From JAPHSX01 sp039714395 (GTDB taxonomy: Bacteria > Pseudomonadota > Gammaproteobacteria > Thiohalomonadales > Thiohalomonadaceae), in contig JBDLJH010000007.1 of NCBI GenBank assembly GCA_039714395.1, positions 1 to 64,000 of the forward strand: a stretch of DNA of 64,000 nucleotides, written 5' to 3'. Each line of letters opens with the position of its first letter. Within the stretch, counting starts at the first letter, position 1. Below, in pieces: positions 61,493 to 64,000 of this stretch. The notes beneath the pieces are model-generated. The model did not search any database, had not been told where the DNA came from, and saw only the letters and a program-made list of their open reading frames with translations. The position numbers and the translations under genes are program-made.

Positions 61493-61849
61493 ATGAGCGG
61501 TTTTGATACAGCGCCGATGAACATGGGACACGATGACGGGGAGCATAAGGACAGTGATCATGGGCTGGCGGTCGAGGAGAGCAAACCAAAGCTAAAGCGC
61601 CCTCCCATGTACAAGGTGCTACTGTTAAACGATGACTTCACACCCATGGACTTTGTGGTGCATATTCTGGAGAAGTTTTTTTCTATGGAACGGCACAAGG
61701 CAGCACAGGTGATGTTGGCGGTACATACTGAAGGGCAGGGGGTTTGTGGTACCTATACCCGCGATATTGCTGATACCAAGGTGGTGCAAGTTAATGATTA
61801 TTCGCGTAAACACCAGCATCCCTTGTTGTGTACGATGGAAGCTGAATAG
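61493..61849 (+). CDS. clpS: ATP-dependent Clp protease adaptor ClpS
   Basis: N-end-rule adaptor that delivers substrates to ClpAP, 118 residues. The core is PPMYKVLLLNDDFTPMDFVV, with the N-degron-binding Asn-Asp pair, HILEKFFSM and GVCGTYTRDIADTKV. The N-terminal extension (about 40 residues, acidic) is needed for delivery. clpA starts 17 bases downstream. Confidence 0.96.
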   Translation: MSGFDTAPMNMGHDDGEHKDSDHGLAVEESKPKLKRPPMYKVLLLNDDFTPMDFVVHILEKFFSMERHKAAQVMLAVHTEGQGVCGTYTRDIADTKVVQVNDYSRKHQHPLLCTMEAE

Positions 61850-61866
61850 TCGATACGAGGTGGTAG

Positions 61867-64000
61867 ATGTTAAGTAAAGAGCTCGAATATAGCCTGAATA
61901 ATGCCTTTAAAGAGGCCAGGGATAAGCACCACGAGTTCATGACTGTGGAGCACCTGTTGCTGGCTCTGCTGGATAATCCCACGGCCAATCCTATCCTCAC
62001 CAGTTGTGGGGCCAACCTTGAACAGCTGCAGCTACAGCTGACTGACTTTATCGACAATAATATTCCCCTGCTGCCCGACGATGAGGAGAGCGAAACCCAG
62101 CCTACTCTCGGGTTTCAGCGCGTCATTCAGCGCGCCGTATTTCAGGTGCAATCTTCCGAACTGGGAGAGGCGACGGGTGCCAACGCACTGGTGGCTATTT
62201 TTAATGAGAAGGAATCACAGGCAGTCTATTTTCTAAAGCAGCAGAATGTGACTCGTCTCGATGTGGTCAACTACATCGCTCACGGCATGCGAAAGGATGA
62301 AGAGTCACATGAAGGTACTGCTAATTTGGGAGAGGGAGAACCCGATGAGGCCGCTGCTCTTGATAGCTATGCCACTAACCTTAATGAGATGGCCCGTCAG
62401 GGGCGCATCGACCCACTGATTGGACGCAAGGATGAGGTTGAACGCACGGTGCAGGTGCTCTGTCGTCGCCGCAAGAATAATCCGCTGTTCGTCGGTGAGG
62501 CTGGTGTCGGTAAAACTGCGCTGGCCGAGGGCCTGGCCAAACGCATCGTCGATGGCGAAGTACCCCAGATACTTATTGATAGCACTATCTATTCGCTGGA
62601 TCTTGGCTCTCTGCTGGCAGGTACCAAGTACCGCGGTGATTTTGAGAAACGCCTTAAGTCGGTTCTGGCTCAACTCAAGCGTGAGGATGGGGCGATTTTG
62701 TTTATCGATGAGATCCACACCATCATCGGTGCCGGTGCTGCTTCAGGTGGCGCAATGGACGCCTCCAACCTGCTTAAGCCGGTGCTCGCCTCTGGAGACC
62801 TGAAATGTATCGGCTCTACTACCTACCAGGAGTACCGCGGTATTTTCGAGAAGGATCATGCACTGGCACGTCGCTTCCAGAAGATCGATGTACCTGAGCC
62901 GACGGTCAGTGAGACAATACAGATCCTTGAGGGGCTAAAATCCCGCTTCGAGGAACATCACGAGGTTAAGTACACCCGTCCCGCCTTGAAAGAGGCGGCA
63001 GAGCTGGCCGAGCGCTACATCAATGAGCGTCAGTTGCCAGATAAGGCTATCGACGTCATCGACGAGGCGGGGGCGCGTCAACGCCTGCTGACACCCTCTA
63101 AACGCAAGAAGACCATCGGTGTGAAGGAGATCGAGGAGGTCATCGCCAAGATGGCGCGCATCCCACCGAAGAGCGTCAATAGTTCAGACAAGGAGAGCCT
63201 GCGCAACCTGGAACGTGACCTTAAGTTGATGATCTATGGTCAGGATGAGGCCATTGACGTGCTCTCCACGGCGATCAAGATGTCTCGTGCTGGTCTAGGC
63301 AGTGAGCAGAGACCAATTGGTTCCTTCCTCTTCGCCGGTCCTACCGGGGTGGGTAAGACCGAGGTCACACGCCAGCTCTCCAAGAGCATGGGTATTGAGC
63401 TGATTCGTTTCGATATGTCGGAGTACATGGAGCGTCATACGGTTTCCCGTCTCATTGGTGCACCGCCTGGCTATGTTGGCTATGATCAGGGCGGCCTGCT
63501 TACCGAGGCGATCAATAAACACCCCCACGCAGTGCTGCTACTCGATGAGATCGAAAAGGCCCATCCGGAGGTATTCAACCTGCTGTTGCAAGTGATGGAT
63601 CACGGAACCCTTACCGATAACAATGGGCGTAAGGCGGACTTCCGCAACGTGATTATCGTGATGACCACCAATCTGGGAGCCGATCAACTAGCGCGTCGCT
63701 CCATCGGCTTTACCGAGCAGGACAACTCCACCGATGGCCGGGAGGTGATCAACAAGCACTTCACGCCGGAGTTCCGCAATCGACTCGATGCGGTGATCCA
63801 GTTCAAGTCTCTAAGCGGAGAGGTGATTAGCAGTGTGGTTGATAAGTTCCTGATGGAACTGGAGACCCAGCTGGAGGAGAAGGGCGTTATTATCGAGGTC
63901 GATGCGGCCGCACGAGCCTGGCTGGCTGAGCATGGCTTTGAGCCGACCATGGGCGCGCGTCCAATGGCACGGGTGATTAAAGAACACATTAAAAAGCCGC
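61867..64000 (+). CDS. clpA: ATP-dependent Clp protease ATP-binding subunit ClpA (3'-truncated by window edge)
   Basis: AAA+ unfoldase of ClpAP; 711 codons are visible, and the family is about 755. The N domain (about 1-145, MLSKELEYSLNNAFKEA and HEFMTVEHLLLALLDN) is followed by D1 with Walker A GEAGVGKT (210-217) and Walker B ILFIDEIH, and D2 with FAGPTGVGKTE and VLLLDEIEKAHP. The frame is open to the last base, ending VIKEHIKKP. ATG 61867 has AGGTGG upstream. Confidence 0.96.
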   Translation, partial: MLSKELEYSLNNAFKEARDKHHEFMTVEHLLLALLDNPTANPILTSCGANLEQLQLQLTDFIDNNIPLLPDDEESETQPTLGFQRVIQRAVFQVQSSELGEATGANALVAIFNEKESQAVYFLKQQNVTRLDVVNYIAHGMRKDEESHEGTANLGEGEPDEAAALDSYATNLNEMARQGRIDPLIGRKDEVERTVQVLCRRRKNNPLFVGEAGVGKTALAEGLAKRIVDGEVPQILIDSTIYSLDLGSLLAGTKYRGDFEKRLKSVLAQLKREDGAILFIDEIHTIIGAGAASGGAMDASNLLKPVLASGDLKCIGSTTYQEYRGIFEKDHALARRFQKIDVPEPTVSETIQILEGLKSRFEEHHEVKYTRPALKEAAELAERYINERQLPDKAIDVIDEAGARQRLLTPSKRKKTIGVKEIEEVIAKMARIPPKSVNSSDKESLRNLERDLKLMIYGQDEAIDVLSTAIKMSRAGLGSEQRPIGSFLFAGPTGVGKTEVTRQLSKSMGIELIRFDMSEYMERHTVSRLIGAPPGYVGYDQGGLLTEAINKHPHAVLLLDEIEKAHPEVFNLLLQVMDHGTLTDNNGRKADFRNVIIVMTTNLGADQLARRSIGFTEQDNSTDGREVINKHFTPEFRNRLDAVIQFKSLSGEVISSVVDKFLMELETQLEEKGVIIEVDAAARAWLAEHGFEPTMGARPMARVIKEHIKKP

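Overview
The window looks like chromosomal DNA of a gammaproteobacterium. The basis is conserved gene order: sdhAB-sdhE-ygfX; nadB divergent from rpoE-rseABC-degP; lepA-lepB-rnc-era-recO-pdxJ-acpS; gyrA-serC-pheA-hisC-tyrA-aroA-cmk-rpsA-ihfB-lapAB-pyrF; and icd-cspD-clpS-clpA. Features such as an rSAM/selenodomain (ArsS-type) cluster with a sulfide:quinone-reductase-like flavoprotein, and a sodium/cation transport block, would suit a marine or sulfur-oxidizing member of the Chromatiales-like lineages. That placement is an inference; no rRNA or tRNA gene is present to fix it.

Layout. 1-3.2 kb: end of the succinate dehydrogenase operon (sdhA cut by the window edge), with a 158-bp palindromic repeat wedged between sdhA and sdhB. 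3.2-9.4 kb: nadB, then the sigma-E envelope stress operon ending in a HtrA protease and a strong terminator. 9.5-20.8 kb: one long co-directional run from lepA through RNase III, Era, RecO, PdxJ and AcpS. It continues without a clear break into an accessory set: unknown acidic protein, metallo-beta-lactamase-fold protein, SQR-like flavoprotein, ArsS radical SAM enzyme and two small glycosyl/nucleotidyl transferases. 20.8-25.4 kb: small membrane protein, iron-type alcohol dehydrogenase, hemerythrin-like protein, zinc-ribbon protein, and a membrane-anchored Ser/Thr kinase. 25.4-32.0 kb: an IS256-type transposase remnant, a three-gene cation transport block (NhaA, KefB-like antiporter, P-type ATPase) and a frameshifted psiE-like pseudogene. 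32-38.3 kb: a minus-strand operon from purB through an L16 hydroxylase-like cupin to an M61 peptidase. 38.3-41 kb: porin (second copy of the palindromic repeat in its leader) and mtnA. 41-56.7 kb: gyrA followed by serine and aromatic amino acid biosynthesis, then cmk, rpsA, ihfB, lapAB and pyrF. 56.8-64 kb: comEA-like gene, hflD-mnmA, rluE, icd, cspD, clpS and the 5' part of clpA.

Most of the window is housekeeping. The parts most worth a second look are: the ArsS/selenodomain cluster with its metal-site-altered MBL protein; the two structured repeats inserted next to start codons of sdhB and the porin gene, with compensatory changes in their hairpins; the rpsA leader, where two long helices overlap in an A-B-A'-B' order; and the decayed gene remnants (IS256 transposase, psiE) that bracket the cation-transport block.
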